Positions 7,752 to 16,724 of a DNA stretch of 64,000 nt are shown here, piece after piece. The notes below the pieces were generated by a model, which did not search any database, was not told where the DNA came from, and saw nothing but the letters and a program-made list of their open reading frames with translations. Location: NCBI GenBank assembly GCA_040766745.1, contig JAXGPX010000002.1, positions 186,001 through 250,000 of the forward strand, written 5' to 3'. Position numbers and translations under genes: made by a program. Every line of letters begins with the position of its first letter. Position 1 is the stretch's first letter. Source of the stretch: JAXGPX01 sp040766745. Lineage in GTDB: Bacteria > Bacillota > Sulfobacillia > Fermentithermobacillales > Fermentithermobacillaceae.

Positions 7752-8891
7752 TTAGTTCAAGACTTTGTGCCTGGCCAAAATATCCCGTACCCTATCTATA
7801 GGAATGCCCAATCTGGTATTCCCATCCCGCCCTTTCATGGTCTCTGCAGCAAACAAGGCGTTGAGTATAGCTTCTTCAACTGCCTCGGTACAAGCTCTAA
7901 AAAGAAGGCCCATGGCCTGAGAATCATCTCTTACATAGTATTCGGCAATAGGGACGGAAGGACAGGCCTGGGTTACACGGTTGGCTGTGGAAAATGCCAA
8001 AGCAAAATCACCGCTGCCGTTTGAAAATATTGAACCGACACGTGCGAGGCCTCCCTGGCACCGCTTGGCAAGCCTCAAAAGCTGCCTGTCCGAAACAGGG
8101 GCATCAGTCGCCAATACCATGACTATCGAGCCAGGAGGGGCAGGATGCTGAACTCCAATGTCATGTTCGAGCTCTAGGCCTACAGGAATCCCTGATATTA
8201 ACAAATCTTCTAATTTGCCAAAATTGGCCATGACCAGGACGCCCAGAGTCCAATTGTCACTTCCTGACTCTACCCGCCTGGATGATGTGCCTATCCCTCC
8301 TTTGAAGCCCAGGCACGACATGCCGGTCCCTCCGCCTACATTACCTTCAGGAACAGGCCCGGCTCCGGCATGTTCAAGGGCGGAAAATACGTGCTTCTTC
8401 TTGACATGCCGCCCTCTTATATCGTTAAGGTACCCATCATTGCACTCAAGGACAACCGGGTTTACTGTCCCTGCAGACACTCCGATGTCAGGGTTCTGAT
8501 CCAGCATATACTCACAAAGGGCATCCCAGGCCACTCCGACGCTCAAAGTATTCGTAAGAATAAGGGGCGTTTCGATAACACCGAGTTCCTGAACTTGTGC
8601 AATGCCCGTAGCTTTTCCAAAGCCATTGATTACATGTATGGCTCCGCGGACCTTTTCTTTGAATAGATTGCCAGGGTGAGGGCGAACAGCAGTTACTCCT
8701 GTCCTTATAGGGCCCTTACCTGGAACAAGAGCCCCATCTCCCTCTACAATCGTTGAATGTCCCACAAGGACACCGGGAACATCGGTAATCGCGTTCAATG
8801 GGCCTACCGGCAAAAGCCCTATTGTCAATCCCAAATCTCTGCATCTAGGGCGCAAACCATATTGAGAACCGTTGACAGTACTATGTCCCAT
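7752..8891 (-). CDS. DmpA/P1-family aminopeptidase (peptidase S58)
   Basis: A 379-residue member of the DmpA/BapA family. These are N-terminal-nucleophile hydrolases that cleave themselves into two chains and release N-terminal L- or D-amino acids, or beta-amino acids, from small peptides and amides. Visible family blocks are ITDVPGVLVGHSTI near residue 35, VHVINGFGKATG-like IHVINGFGKATG near 85, NVGGGTGMSC near 184, and GGIGTSSR at 198-205, the probable autocleavage and nucleophile site. TLGVLVMANFG follows. The length matches the family. The ATG at 8891 has GGAGG seven bases upstream. No signal peptide is seen, so it is cytoplasmic. It is the last gene of a run starting at acpS; exact substrate specificity is not predictable. 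Confidence 0.88.
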   Translation of the reverse strand: MGHSTVNGSQYGLRPRCRDLGLTIGLLPVGPLNAITDVPGVLVGHSTIVEGDGALVPGKGPIRTGVTAVRPHPGNLFKEKVRGAIHVINGFGKATGIAQVQELGVIETPLILTNTLSVGVAWDALCEYMLDQNPDIGVSAGTVNPVVLECNDGYLNDIRGRHVKKKHVFSALEHAGAGPVPEGNVGGGTGMSCLGFKGGIGTSSRRVESGSDNWTLGVLVMANFGKLEDLLISGIPVGLELEHDIGVQHPAPPGSIVMVLATDAPVSDRQLLRLAKRCQGGLARVGSIFSNGSGDFALAFSTANRVTQACPSVPIAEYYVRDDSQAMGLLFRACTEAVEEAILNALFAAETMKGRDGNTRLGIPIDRVRDILARHKVLN

Positions 8892-8906
8892 TACAAGGCC
8901 TCCAAC

Positions 8907-9614
8907 TCAGTGGCTAAACTGCCTAGCTGCTTCTATTAAGGCCTTAAAGGGCCTGAGAAATACAGGTGTCTTCCTAAACATACCTTCAGGGTGCCACTGC
9001 AGCAGTAAAATAAAGCCCTTCCCGCCTTCGGTTACCTCTGCAACACCATCAAGGGCCCGGCCTGAAACAGTCAACCCATTGCCTGGGTTTTTCACCGATT
9101 GGTGGTGGTAAGAATTCACTGTTAAACGCCTGGTTCCAAAGATTTCTGCGGCCATAGACCCGTCTTCGAGAACAACCTCATGAGTGCCATACCACCTGGG
9201 TGCTTCCTGCTGATGCTTCATTGCCCCTCCAACCTGAGCGGGTATGTCCTGAACCAGAGTGCCGCCTGTTGCAATGTTAACAAGCTGGCATCCCCTGCAT
9301 ATTCCCAAAATCGGCAGGCCTTTTTCCAGGGCTCTTTTGGCTACATTTAGCTCCATGGAATCAAGGCGAGGGTTAATGCTGCCTAGTTTCTGGTGTGGGC
9401 GTTCTCCAAACTTCTGAGGGTCCACGTCGGCACCACCGGGAAACAGGATACCGTCAACTTTCGACAAAGCCTCTTCTGCCACGTCGTCGGGTAAGATCGG
9501 AATCAGAAGAGGAATCCCACCTGCTTCAGTAACTGCATCAACATAGGTATATGGTAGCACCACAGACTCTCTTTCTTCATTCCAACTGGCTGTTATACCG
9601 ATAACCGGTTTCAT
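8907..9614 (-). CDS. Class I glutamine-amidotransferase-like hydrolase, PuuD/C26 type
   Basis: A 235-residue peptidase C26 family protein, the group that includes gamma-glutamyl-GABA hydrolase PuuD. The catalytic triad is intact: nucleophile Cys106 in GICRG, His208 and Glu210 in QWHPEG. ILFPGGADVDP near residues 56-66 is also typical. The start ATG overlaps the stop of the preceding D-cysteine desulfhydrase-like gene by 4 bases (9611-9614), so the two are translationally coupled. The family hydrolyses gamma-glutamyl amides. No putrescine pathway genes lie nearby, so a PuuD role proper is uncertain; a general gamma-glutamyl peptide or amide hydrolase in a scavenging operon fits the neighbours better. 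Confidence 0.85.
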   Translation of the reverse strand: MKPVIGITASWNEERESVVLPYTYVDAVTEAGGIPLLIPILPDDVAEEALSKVDGILFPGGADVDPQKFGERPHQKLGSINPRLDSMELNVAKRALEKGLPILGICRGCQLVNIATGGTLVQDIPAQVGGAMKHQQEAPRWYGTHEVVLEDGSMAAEIFGTRRLTVNSYHHQSVKNPGNGLTVSGRALDGVAEVTEGGKGFILLLQWHPEGMFRKTPVFLRPFKALIEAARQFSH

Positions 9615-10669
9615 TTGGCTCCCTCTCCTTTAACAAATGTGTCTGAATAGGCAAAATCGGCAGGTGCTCCACCTGTATGCAGGAACACCACTACATCATC
9701 TTTACTGTATAGCCCTTGACGGATATGAGCCATCAGGCCTGCAAGGGCTTTCCCCGAATATACAGGGTCTGTGATAACTCCCTCAGTCCTGGCAAGAGTA
9801 AAAATTGCCTCAAGGCCCTCAGGAGTGGGCACAGCGTATCCGGGGCCTACAAAATCTTCTGTAATGCTAATGCTCTTCTTTATGTCTTCTCTGCAAACTG
9901 CGCAAACCCTTTCCCGGAGTACTCGAATGTCAGATTCTGAGCCGTCCAACCGGTCCTTTAGCAAATCAAGGGCACCCAATACTAAATCCTGGGCCCTTGC
10001 CTCTTTCTTTGGAGCACCTGGGCTCACAGCGACTCCCTGAACTGCGAAATCAGCATTATTCAGAAATTTCCCCAGTATAAGGCCGGCCAGAGTGCCTGAC
10101 GACCCGGTTGCAAGATACACGGCCTTGGGGTGGATGTTCAAGTCAGCACTTTCTTTGACTATCTCAGAAGCACATCCTATATAGCCCAATGCTCCAATTG
10201 GGTTAGAGCCACCCAGAGGCACAATGTAAGGGCGTTTTCCTTCTTTCTTGAGATTCAGGGCTACTTGTTCCATAACATCATCTGGATCGTTTGAGCCGGT
10301 AAAGACCAGTTCTGCACCAAGAATATGATCCAAAAGGAGGTTCCCCTGGCGGACTCCCGGGTCATCCCCCTCAAGTACAAGAACCGGGTGAAATCCCAGC
10401 TTTCGGGCTGCAGCAGCCGTCATCCTGGTGTGATTAGATTGAGGCCCTCCTGTAGTAATTACTGTATCGCATTTTTTCTGCAGTGCATCACCAAGAAGAA
10501 ACTCGAGTTTTCTGGCTTTGTTTCCTCCAAGGGCAAGAGCAGTAGCGTCATCTCTCTTCAAAAAGACTCTTGGCCCTCCTAAAGCCCTGGCAAACCGAGG
10601 AGCTTCTTCAAAGGGGGTAGGTAAGTTGGAAAGGTGTACTCTGGGAAATCCGAGATTGTCTGAAATCAT
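9611..10669 (-). CDS. PLP-dependent D-cysteine desulfhydrase / ACC deaminase-like enzyme
   Basis: A 352-residue fold-type II PLP enzyme of the DcyD / 1-aminocyclopropane-1-carboxylate deaminase family. The PLP lysine is Lys51 in LALGGNKARKLEF. The SNHTR segment (QSNHTRMTAAAARKLG) binds the substrate carboxylate, and the glycine-rich ATGSSGTLAG loop binds the phosphate. The family releases ammonia, pyruvate and sulfide from D-cysteine, or deaminates ACC; the two activities cannot be separated by eye. The ATG at 10669 has AAGGAGG seven bases upstream. It sits just downstream of the toxin gene and is coupled to the C26 hydrolase gene. Confidence 0.85.
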   Translation of the reverse strand: MISDNLGFPRVHLSNLPTPFEEAPRFARALGGPRVFLKRDDATALALGGNKARKLEFLLGDALQKKCDTVITTGGPQSNHTRMTAAAARKLGFHPVLVLEGDDPGVRQGNLLLDHILGAELVFTGSNDPDDVMEQVALNLKKEGKRPYIVPLGGSNPIGALGYIGCASEIVKESADLNIHPKAVYLATGSSGTLAGLILGKFLNNADFAVQGVAVSPGAPKKEARAQDLVLGALDLLKDRLDGSESDIRVLRERVCAVCREDIKKSISITEDFVGPGYAVPTPEGLEAIFTLARTEGVITDPVYSGKALAGLMAHIRQGLYSKDDVVVFLHTGGAPADFAYSDTFVKGEGAK

Positions 10670-10692
10670 CTTATGGCCTCCTTCAGGTACCG

Positions 10693-11043
10693 CTATACAG
10701 GACTTAAGCCCAGTGATATGGCTAGCCCTTCGTCTACTTTATTCATGATCTCGCTGTCCAGCCTAGTTACTCGCTTCTTCAACCTTCGCTTGTCTATAGT
10801 CCTGACCTGTTCAAGCAAAATAACAGAGTCCTTTTCAAGGCCTGAGAGGCGGGAGGGGAGTTCTACGTGAGTAGGAAGTCTGGCCTTCTGAATCTGGGAG
10901 GTAATCGCGGAAATGATTACTGTCGGGCTGTACTTGTTTCCGATGTCGTTTTGAACAATCAACACAGGCCTGAATCCGCCTTGTTCCGAACCAAGAACAG
11001 GGTTCAGGTCAGCAAAGTAAATGTCGCCCCGAGAAGGCTCCAA
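10693..11043 (-). CDS. ndoA: MazF/EndoA-type mRNA endoribonuclease toxin
   Basis: A 116-residue protein very close in pattern to Bacillus NdoA (EndoA/MazF), which cuts mRNA at UACAU-like sites. Family blocks: RGDIYFADLNPVLGSEQGG at the N terminus, RPVLIVQND, and ISAITSQIQKARLPTHVEL carrying the conserved Thr. LLEQVRTIDKRRL follows. It starts at a TTG (11041-11043) directly after the antitoxin stop codon, with GGGGG nine bases upstream inside the antitoxin gene, giving tight coupling. The position downstream of acpS and nnr matches the Bacillus acpS-alr-ndoAI-ndoA order, except that alr is missing here. Confidence 0.93.
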   Translation of the reverse strand: MEPSRGDIYFADLNPVLGSEQGGFRPVLIVQNDIGNKYSPTVIISAITSQIQKARLPTHVELPSRLSGLEKDSVILLEQVRTIDKRRLKKRVTRLDSEIMNKVDEGLAISLGLSPV

Positions 11044-11370
11044 TCAGGATTTCCCCCATTTGTCAAATCGCTGGGAGGTAACCGGTTGAAAAATGCTTTC
11101 CATGGCGTGGGCACAATACTCATCTGCATATCCAAGTTTTGGAGAGCAATCGAAATCGCATGCTATCTCTTCAGCCAGAAGGCGGTTTATTTCGGCCATT
11201 TCAATATAGCCTGCTTTCATTCGCTCTCGCATATTCTCTCTTTTCACTTTTTCCATGTAAAAACAACATGCCTCCCGTATGAATAAGGAACGCGTTTTGT
11301 TTGTCTCTACTACTATATCATCCATACCTTCCAATATATCCTCAGGAAACCCCACAACTACGCGTTTCAT
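11044..11370 (-). CDS. MazE/EndoAI-type antitoxin
   Basis: A roughly 108-residue ribbon-helix-helix protein. The N terminus KRVVVGFPEDILEGMD is the typical DNA-binding strand plus helix, followed by a second helix (TRSLFIREACCFYMEKVKR). The acidic, toxin-binding C terminus is longer than in Bacillus EndoAI (93 residues). I take the ATG at 11370 to fit the family start; a TTG at 11379 with AAGGTGG ten bases upstream is the better ribosome match and would add three residues. Upstream extension of the frame to 11478 would run into nnr and is not believed. It neutralises the adjacent toxin and probably represses the operon. Confidence 0.85.
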   Translation of the reverse strand: MKRVVVGFPEDILEGMDDIVVETNKTRSLFIREACCFYMEKVKRENMRERMKAGYIEMAEINRLLAEEIACDFDCSPKLGYADEYCAHAMESIFQPVTSQRFDKWGKS

Positions 11371-11408
11371 CCTGGTCAATTTGCGTCTGGCCACCTTTCG
11401 TAGCCATT

Positions 11409-13166
11409 TCACCTCTTTTCGCAGAACCTCTCGGAACCAAGTGCCTGCTCTATCCAGCGGCGGGCCTGGGGCAAACATTCAACAATGTCCCCAGCCAACA
11501 CTCCTACAGAGCCTTTACCGGCGCAGGCTGCTTCACCTGCAAGCCCATGCCAGAAGGCTCCCACCCGTGCACTTTCCAATGGCGAAAGGCCCTGGGCTGC
11601 AAGAGCAGCAATTGTCCCTGTAAGAACATCACCTGATCCGGCTGTAGCCATGCAGGAGGCCCCTGACGTATTGATGAACAACTGCCCTAGGGGGCTTGCA
11701 ATACATGTACCTGCTCCCTTAAGGCACACAATGCTATTTGATTCGATAGATGCCCTTCGTACATTGCCTGGTCTGTCCTTTTCCAAATCATCTACACTAA
11801 GGTCAATAAGCCTGGCCATTTCCCCTGAATGAGGAGTCAAGATAAATTTTCCCTGACTGCGGGCCAGATATGACAGCCCCCCCAAATGCTTAAGGGCAAA
11901 AAGGGCATCTGCATCTGCTATACACGTTTTTTTCGACGCCAAAGGCAGGATCTCCTTCAAAAATTCTGTTTGAAAACATCCCCTGCCCCACCCTGGGCCT
12001 ATCACCAAAGCCCCTGCTTTTTGAACATAAAGTTCAACAATATTGAGGGATTCAGGCCCGGGAGTAAACACATCTGAATCGCCGCAAGGTACCACCATGA
12101 CTTCAGGTGCCATTGAGGCACATACATTGTAGACACTGCCCGGGCAAAGAAGAGTTACAGTTCCTGCTCCGGATCGCAAAGCACTCTTTGCAGATAATAC
12201 AGCCGCACCGGCCATTCCCAGTGAACCTGCAATGACTGTAACATGGCCCGACAGTCCTTTGTGATGATCGGCGCGCCTCTTGGGCAAGAGCCTCCGGGCT
12301 TCTTCAAGACACATTGCCCTGGCCAAAACCGGTACCGGTTCGCCTGATCCGGCTCCCCCAATCTTCTCACCCCTTGTCCCACAGGAGTTGGTGCCATCAT
12401 CTTCAATGTCAGGGCCCTTGACTAAATCCGGAGGAAACCCAAGGTTCTCTACTACGATCTCTCCGGCAAGCAACGGGCCTGGATAGCTAAACAGCCCGAT
12501 TTTGGCAAACCCCAGGGTTACAGTCAGGTGAGCCCGAATACATGGGCTATGGGCGTATCCTGTATCTGCAGAAAGCCCTGTGGGAATATCACAGGCAACT
12601 ACAGGGGCGCCCTGAGAATTAGCCCAGCGAATAGCCGTATCTATAGGAGGCCGTGGGTTTCCCTGGGCACCGGTACCCAACAGGGCATCTATTATGAGAT
12701 CCGGACAGCCCAAGTCTGCCACGACTTCTTGAAAATCAGATGTGCCCGTATGATATACCTGCACCGGGTAAGAACTGAGCATTTTGTAGTTGAGGCCTGC
12801 TTCATGAGGCAGGCGCTGAACATCTCCGAAAAAAACTACCTTTACGGTATACCCCATTGACGAAAGGTGCCTGGCTGCGCAAAATCCATCGCCTCCATTT
12901 TGCCCGGGGCCGGCAAGGATGACAACTGTCTGGCCTTGAGTCTCGGTACCTGGCCATGGTTCTTGCCTCTCTCCCTGATGGGGCCGGCCCTTTTGAACCG
13001 GTTCAGCGACTCCCCTTGGGCCCTTTATTGCCGGCTTCCCCAGAATACGGCTGGCATGATCGGCCAGAGCTCTTCCTGCGTTTTCCATCAGGATAAGGGC
13101 AGGCACTCCACGATCTTGAACCCTACGGTCAAGTTCTCGCATTTCAGCGGCTGATACAAGAAACAT
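11409..13166 (-). CDS. nnr: Bifunctional NAD(P)HX epimerase / ADP-dependent dehydratase
   Basis: A fused metabolite-repair enzyme of about 585 residues that restores hydrated NADH and NADPH. The N-terminal YjeF-N domain (roughly residues 1-235) is the epimerase: MRELDRR at the start, ILAGPGQNGGDGFCAARHL, and PVVACDIPTGLSADTG. The C-terminal ribokinase-like domain is the dehydratase: GLSGHVTVIAGSLGMAGAA, the catalytic TAGSGDVLTGTIAAL block, and LLPKRRADHHKG. The linker between the domains is longer than usual and rich in charged residues. I start at the ATG at 13166 (GGAGG nine bases upstream), five bases after the acpS stop; an upstream TTG at 13175 is less likely. Cytoplasmic housekeeping function. 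Confidence 0.93.
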   Translation of the reverse strand: MFLVSAAEMRELDRRVQDRGVPALILMENAGRALADHASRILGKPAIKGPRGVAEPVQKGRPHQGERQEPWPGTETQGQTVVILAGPGQNGGDGFCAARHLSSMGYTVKVVFFGDVQRLPHEAGLNYKMLSSYPVQVYHTGTSDFQEVVADLGCPDLIIDALLGTGAQGNPRPPIDTAIRWANSQGAPVVACDIPTGLSADTGYAHSPCIRAHLTVTLGFAKIGLFSYPGPLLAGEIVVENLGFPPDLVKGPDIEDDGTNSCGTRGEKIGGAGSGEPVPVLARAMCLEEARRLLPKRRADHHKGLSGHVTVIAGSLGMAGAAVLSAKSALRSGAGTVTLLCPGSVYNVCASMAPEVMVVPCGDSDVFTPGPESLNIVELYVQKAGALVIGPGWGRGCFQTEFLKEILPLASKKTCIADADALFALKHLGGLSYLARSQGKFILTPHSGEMARLIDLSVDDLEKDRPGNVRRASIESNSIVCLKGAGTCIASPLGQLFINTSGASCMATAGSGDVLTGTIAALAAQGLSPLESARVGAFWHGLAGEAACAGKGSVGVLAGDIVECLPQARRWIEQALGSERFCEKR

Positions 13167-13171
13167 ACCTG

Positions 13172-13636
13172 TCAACCTCCATTAGCCTTGTCTGAGGCGC
13201 TATCACCGGAAGGCACCGGGCAAACCGGCAACAGCCCCTTGGAAATTCCCATGGCTACTGCAGCTGCTACCGGCCAGTCATGGGTAATGGAAACCTGTAT
13301 TGACCCTATATCTTGATTTTCCATGGTCGACAGTGCTTTTCCTTTGAGGTGTACAACAGGCCGCCCCAGGCCGTCGTGAACTACTTCAATGTCGGTCCAC
13401 GGTATGTAGGGCCAGCCCTTTCCAAGAACTTTCATGACAGCTTCTTTGGCTGCAATGCGGCCTCCAAAGCGCTCCAATTTGCGGCCAAATCCCACAGCAT
13501 TAAGGCAGTATGCTGCTTCTTCCTGGGTAAAAAACCTCTTCATGAATAAACAGGGCCTCTTCTCGTACATTCTCTTAACCCGGTATAATGAGACCACGTC
13601 CAGGCCTAGCCTAAAAGGTTCCGGTTGCTTTAGCAC
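13172..13636 (-). CDS. acpS: Holo-[acyl-carrier-protein] synthase
   Basis: A phosphopantetheinyl transferase of the AcpS family that activates acyl carrier protein for fatty-acid synthesis. Key blocks: GLDVVSLYR (usually GxDxxxxxR) with the metal-binding Asp, FTQEEAAYC, and the FGGRIAAKEAVMKVLGKG motif with the conserved Glu and Lys. ITHDWPVAAAVAM is the usual ISHxxxxAxA block. The GTG at 13636, ten bases after AGGAGG, gives 154 residues; a longer frame from a TTG at 13684 lacks a ribosome site. The C terminus has a roughly 25-residue extra tail. It heads the acpS-nnr-toxin/antitoxin run. Confidence 0.9.
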   Translation of the reverse strand: MLKQPEPFRLGLDVVSLYRVKRMYEKRPCLFMKRFFTQEEAAYCLNAVGFGRKLERFGGRIAAKEAVMKVLGKGWPYIPWTDIEVVHDGLGRPVVHLKGKALSTMENQDIGSIQVSITHDWPVAAAVAMGISKGLLPVCPVPSGDSASDKANGG

Positions 13637-13853
13637 TGGAATCAGCCCTCCTGTACATAACCGTCTAACGCCACCTTTATCCAATGCCCAAGTCCTTTAT
13701 TATGCTTTCCATGTTTGCGAGTCAAGCTTGTTTACCAATACTTCTGATAGAATCAATGTAGAAGTATGACTGGCAATTGAGGTTTTGCGCCAGCCGGAGT
13801 AGGGGGAAGCGTAGCAGTCAAAATATAATTCCGCCCCTGAGGAGGTATGTAAG

Positions 13854-15287
13854 TTGATTAATGGATTCAAGGCCACTGAATTCGAGAATTATGTTGAAGC
13901 CTTAATCGAGAAGACCGGGGTCCCCGGAATCGGTGTTGGCATCTCCGTTGGAGGGCATCTGGAGTATTTCAAAGGATTTGGCCTATCTGACATCGAAAAG
14001 AACCAGCCTGTTAGAGAAGATACTGTTTTCGGCCTCGCTTCTGTAACAAAATCCTTTACGGCCCTGGCAGTAAACTTGCTGGGAGAGGAGAGTAAATTGT
14101 CCCTTTCCCATCCTGTAAAGCGTTATCTTCCTGAGTTTAACCTTCCTGAACCAGGCATGGCTGAGAAAATACTGATCCACTCCTTTCTTAGCCATACATC
14201 AGGAATGCCACCGCTCCCGTCTTTGGATTACGTAAATGCACTGAGTATTTTGGTTGAAGAGTACCGAAAAGACCCAATGGCTCTCAGAAACAAGCCTGAT
14301 GGCAGCCTTCCCGGCAAGCCTACTATTAGGACCAACAAGGATCTGCTGCGGTTTATTGCAAGCCATGATTTCAAACTTCTCGGAAAACCAGGCCACCATG
14401 TAAGCTACTCAAACGATTGCTTTTCCTTGCTCGGGGAAATCGTCGAAAGAGTATCGGGCACTTCTTTTGAAGAATACCTGAAAAATCATGTCTGGGAGCC
14501 CCTGGGCATGGACCACACATTCATAGATGTCCGCAAGCTGTCCGACTTTGAAGTACAAGGACTTTACTACCACGACGATGACGGCAACCTGATCAAGGCG
14601 CCCTGGAAACATAGAGAAACATTTGTGTCGTCTGGCTCCATGAAATCGTCAGTCAAGGATCTTCTGAAATATATGGAAGTCTATATGAATAAGGGCACAG
14701 TAAATGGAAAGAGGATTTGCCAAAACGTGACTGCAGACAGGATGACTACCCCCTACTATCCTCTTGAAACCGGAACCTACTATGCCTACGGACTGGAGGT
14801 TAAGCCCGAATACGCTGACGGAGTCACTCTTGTCCACCACGGCGGAAACATTGTTGGCGTAGCATCATATATCGGGTTTGTGCCTGAGAAGAAAATGTCA
14901 GTGGCAGTGTTGACAAATCTGAGCGGTTTCCCTGCTTACAAGGTTTTCTTCGCAGCAGTTAACCTTGCTTTGGGCCTGCCCCATGATTATCAGGAACCCA
15001 AGATGCCTGCTATTGATATCCCCATGGAACACCTGAAAAAATTCACAGGGCGCTATGCTTCCGGAGAGGGAGCCGAGACAAGGTTTGCCCTTGACGGCAG
15101 AAACCTAATAGCTATCATGAAAACAGAAGATGATGAGAAAGGAACATACTCTGTGCGCCCTACAGGCTATGACTCGCTGTGCATAAATAAAGACGTCGAA
15201 AATGCAAATCTGTTTTTCCTGTTCACCCCTAAAGGCGATATCTGGGCCATGAGGCAAGGCCTCAGGCTCGTCCGCAAGGTAGAGTAA
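13854..15287 (+). CDS. Beta-lactamase-like serine hydrolase (S12/class C fold)
   Basis: A 477-residue serine hydrolase of the beta-lactamase/DD-peptidase S12 fold. The catalytic motifs are intact: SVTK at 63-66 (SxxK), YSN at 185-187 (YxN), and HHGGN near 332 in place of KTG. The last 100 or so residues form a separate beta-rich domain, as in many esterase or peptidase members. It has no signal peptide, so it probably acts in the cytoplasm on small substrates (esterase, amidase or D-amino-peptidase) rather than on antibiotics. The TTG at 13854 has GAGGAGG nine bases upstream. It is a single-gene unit, divergent from acpS and ended by a hairpin at 15293-15336. Confidence 0.85.
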   Translation: MINGFKATEFENYVEALIEKTGVPGIGVGISVGGHLEYFKGFGLSDIEKNQPVREDTVFGLASVTKSFTALAVNLLGEESKLSLSHPVKRYLPEFNLPEPGMAEKILIHSFLSHTSGMPPLPSLDYVNALSILVEEYRKDPMALRNKPDGSLPGKPTIRTNKDLLRFIASHDFKLLGKPGHHVSYSNDCFSLLGEIVERVSGTSFEEYLKNHVWEPLGMDHTFIDVRKLSDFEVQGLYYHDDDGNLIKAPWKHRETFVSSGSMKSSVKDLLKYMEVYMNKGTVNGKRICQNVTADRMTTPYYPLETGTYYAYGLEVKPEYADGVTLVHHGGNIVGVASYIGFVPEKKMSVAVLTNLSGFPAYKVFFAAVNLALGLPHDYQEPKMPAIDIPMEHLKKFTGRYASGEGAETRFALDGRNLIAIMKTEDDEKGTYSVRPTGYDSLCINKDVENANLFFLFTPKGDIWAMRQGLRLVRKVE

Positions 15288-15292
15288 AAACT

Positions 15293-15336
15293 AAAGGCTT
15301 CCCTGGCCGGCACAATTGCCTGCCCGGGAAGCCTTT
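15293..15336. terminator. Intrinsic terminator between convergent genes
   Basis: AAAGGCTTCCC and GGGAAGCCTTT form a perfect 11-bp stem with a 22-base loop, six bases after the serine hydrolase stop. The A and T flanks let it work for both convergent transcripts. Confidence 0.75.
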
Positions 15337-15376
15337 ATATCCATACTCTATTAAACGTACCATTTATCCTTCAAAC

Positions 15377-16576
15377 TTATGCTTTAATGGTCTGGTCTTC
15401 CAGGTTTTTTGGCCAGTGAGTAACCAATTCCGGTTTGACCGGGCCCACTATGACCGTATCATCGTGCCTGAAACCGCCTACACCGTAGACATAAATTCCG
15501 GGCTCTGCAGACCAAACTTCATTGGCCATCAAAGCACGGTGGTTGAAAGCTACATCATCAGGGAATTCGTGGCCTGCTATACCAAGCCCGTGCCCAGTCC
15601 TGTGGCGAATGTAATCCCCAAAACCTGCAGCTTCAATAACAGCCTGGGCCGCTGCGTCAATTGATGATACCAGATTGCCTGCGGCCATTTGCCTTGCGGC
15701 TGCAATACAGGCCCCCTCAGCCGCATTATGGGCCCTTGCCTGGATATCACTTGCTCCGCCGAGAATCCAGGTCCGTTCATTCTCTGTCACATAGCCATTC
15801 AGACGAACAATAATGATATTGACTATAACATGGCCTGCCTCAAATGTAGAATCAGAACCTGCTCCTGTCCCATGGGGCGAAGCTGACGCAGGGCCGCTTA
15901 AACTTGAGCAGTAGACTGAAAGGGCTGAATCGGGAAACATCTCGGCACCTTTGACCCGCATCTGCCTTACTGTCTCGCTGTCAACATCTGCCACGAGCAT
16001 TCCGGGCCTAACAAGGCTCTTGAATACCTCCTGGCCAAAATCGGAAAGTTTACCGCCCTCACGGAAATACACAAGTTCTTCCTCGCACTTCACAGTACGC
16101 ATCATCTCCAGCAACTTGCCCTCAACTACGAAACTTATCTTGGGCAGAGCATTCGTCACCGGCTTAATAGATGCAAAATTTGCGTCACAGGCCAAAACAC
16201 CCCGGTCAATGCCCCGCTTGCTCAACTCGGCTGCAAGAAGTTCAGTCCACTGCAGCCTAGTGTAAAACCTATTGGTGGAAGAGGGGTGCTCCCGCCAAAT
16301 GTATATATCCTCAACTGCAAGTGTACCTCGCTCTTTTGCCATCCTGATGTGATGAGTAGACAGTTCATTCATAACCAGGAACGGTTCGGCGTTTCGCGGG
16401 ATTACAGCCGCAACAGGACGCTCCCACGGAGCCACATCCAGCATAAAACCTGTTGTGTAGAAGAAATTGTCCGGCGTTAGAACTACGAACCCTTCGTACC
16501 CTTCCTTTTCAAGGAACTTTCGGATTGACTCGTGCCTCTTCTTATAGATCTCCCCTGGCAAGAAACTTACGCTCAT
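15377..16576 (-). CDS. M24-fold (creatinase/prolidase-like) protein with altered metal site
   Basis: A 399-residue protein with the two-domain architecture of Xaa-Pro peptidases and creatinase: a creatinase-N domain to about residue 150, then a pita-bread domain. The TGHGLG histidine block and AEPGIY glutamate are present. However, the two aspartates that normally bind the metal pair are replaced: the VxDxG strand reads VIVNII and the SDxTRT strand reads TENERT (around residues 250-270). The final ligand reads RHDDT where Glu-Asp is usual. This pattern recalls creatinase and other metal-free M24-fold enzymes more than an active aminopeptidase. The ATG at 16576 has AGGAGG 11 bases upstream; a GTG at 16588 overlaps that site. 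Single gene, convergent with the serine hydrolase. Confidence 0.82.
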   Translation of the reverse strand: MSVSFLPGEIYKKRHESIRKFLEKEGYEGFVVLTPDNFFYTTGFMLDVAPWERPVAAVIPRNAEPFLVMNELSTHHIRMAKERGTLAVEDIYIWREHPSSTNRFYTRLQWTELLAAELSKRGIDRGVLACDANFASIKPVTNALPKISFVVEGKLLEMMRTVKCEEELVYFREGGKLSDFGQEVFKSLVRPGMLVADVDSETVRQMRVKGAEMFPDSALSVYCSSLSGPASASPHGTGAGSDSTFEAGHVIVNIIIVRLNGYVTENERTWILGGASDIQARAHNAAEGACIAAARQMAAGNLVSSIDAAAQAVIEAAGFGDYIRHRTGHGLGIAGHEFPDDVAFNHRALMANEVWSAEPGIYVYGVGGFRHDDTVIVGPVKPELVTHWPKNLEDQTIKA

Positions 16577-16724
16577 TAGGTCTTGCACCTCCTGTACTGG
16601 GATACCTCTGTGAGAAACCTTCTGGAAACAAACTAAAAACCATGTGTTTGTCAGACAATCTGCTTACAGGACACCATGTATATCTATTTCACTGCCGAAT
16701 CATGAAATCCTGTTATTTGAGCAA

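Noticed and set aside
11371..11478. N-terminal extension of the antitoxin
   Set aside because: It would overlap the 3' end of nnr and does not fit the ribbon-helix-helix family start; a ribosome site supports a start near 11370-11379.
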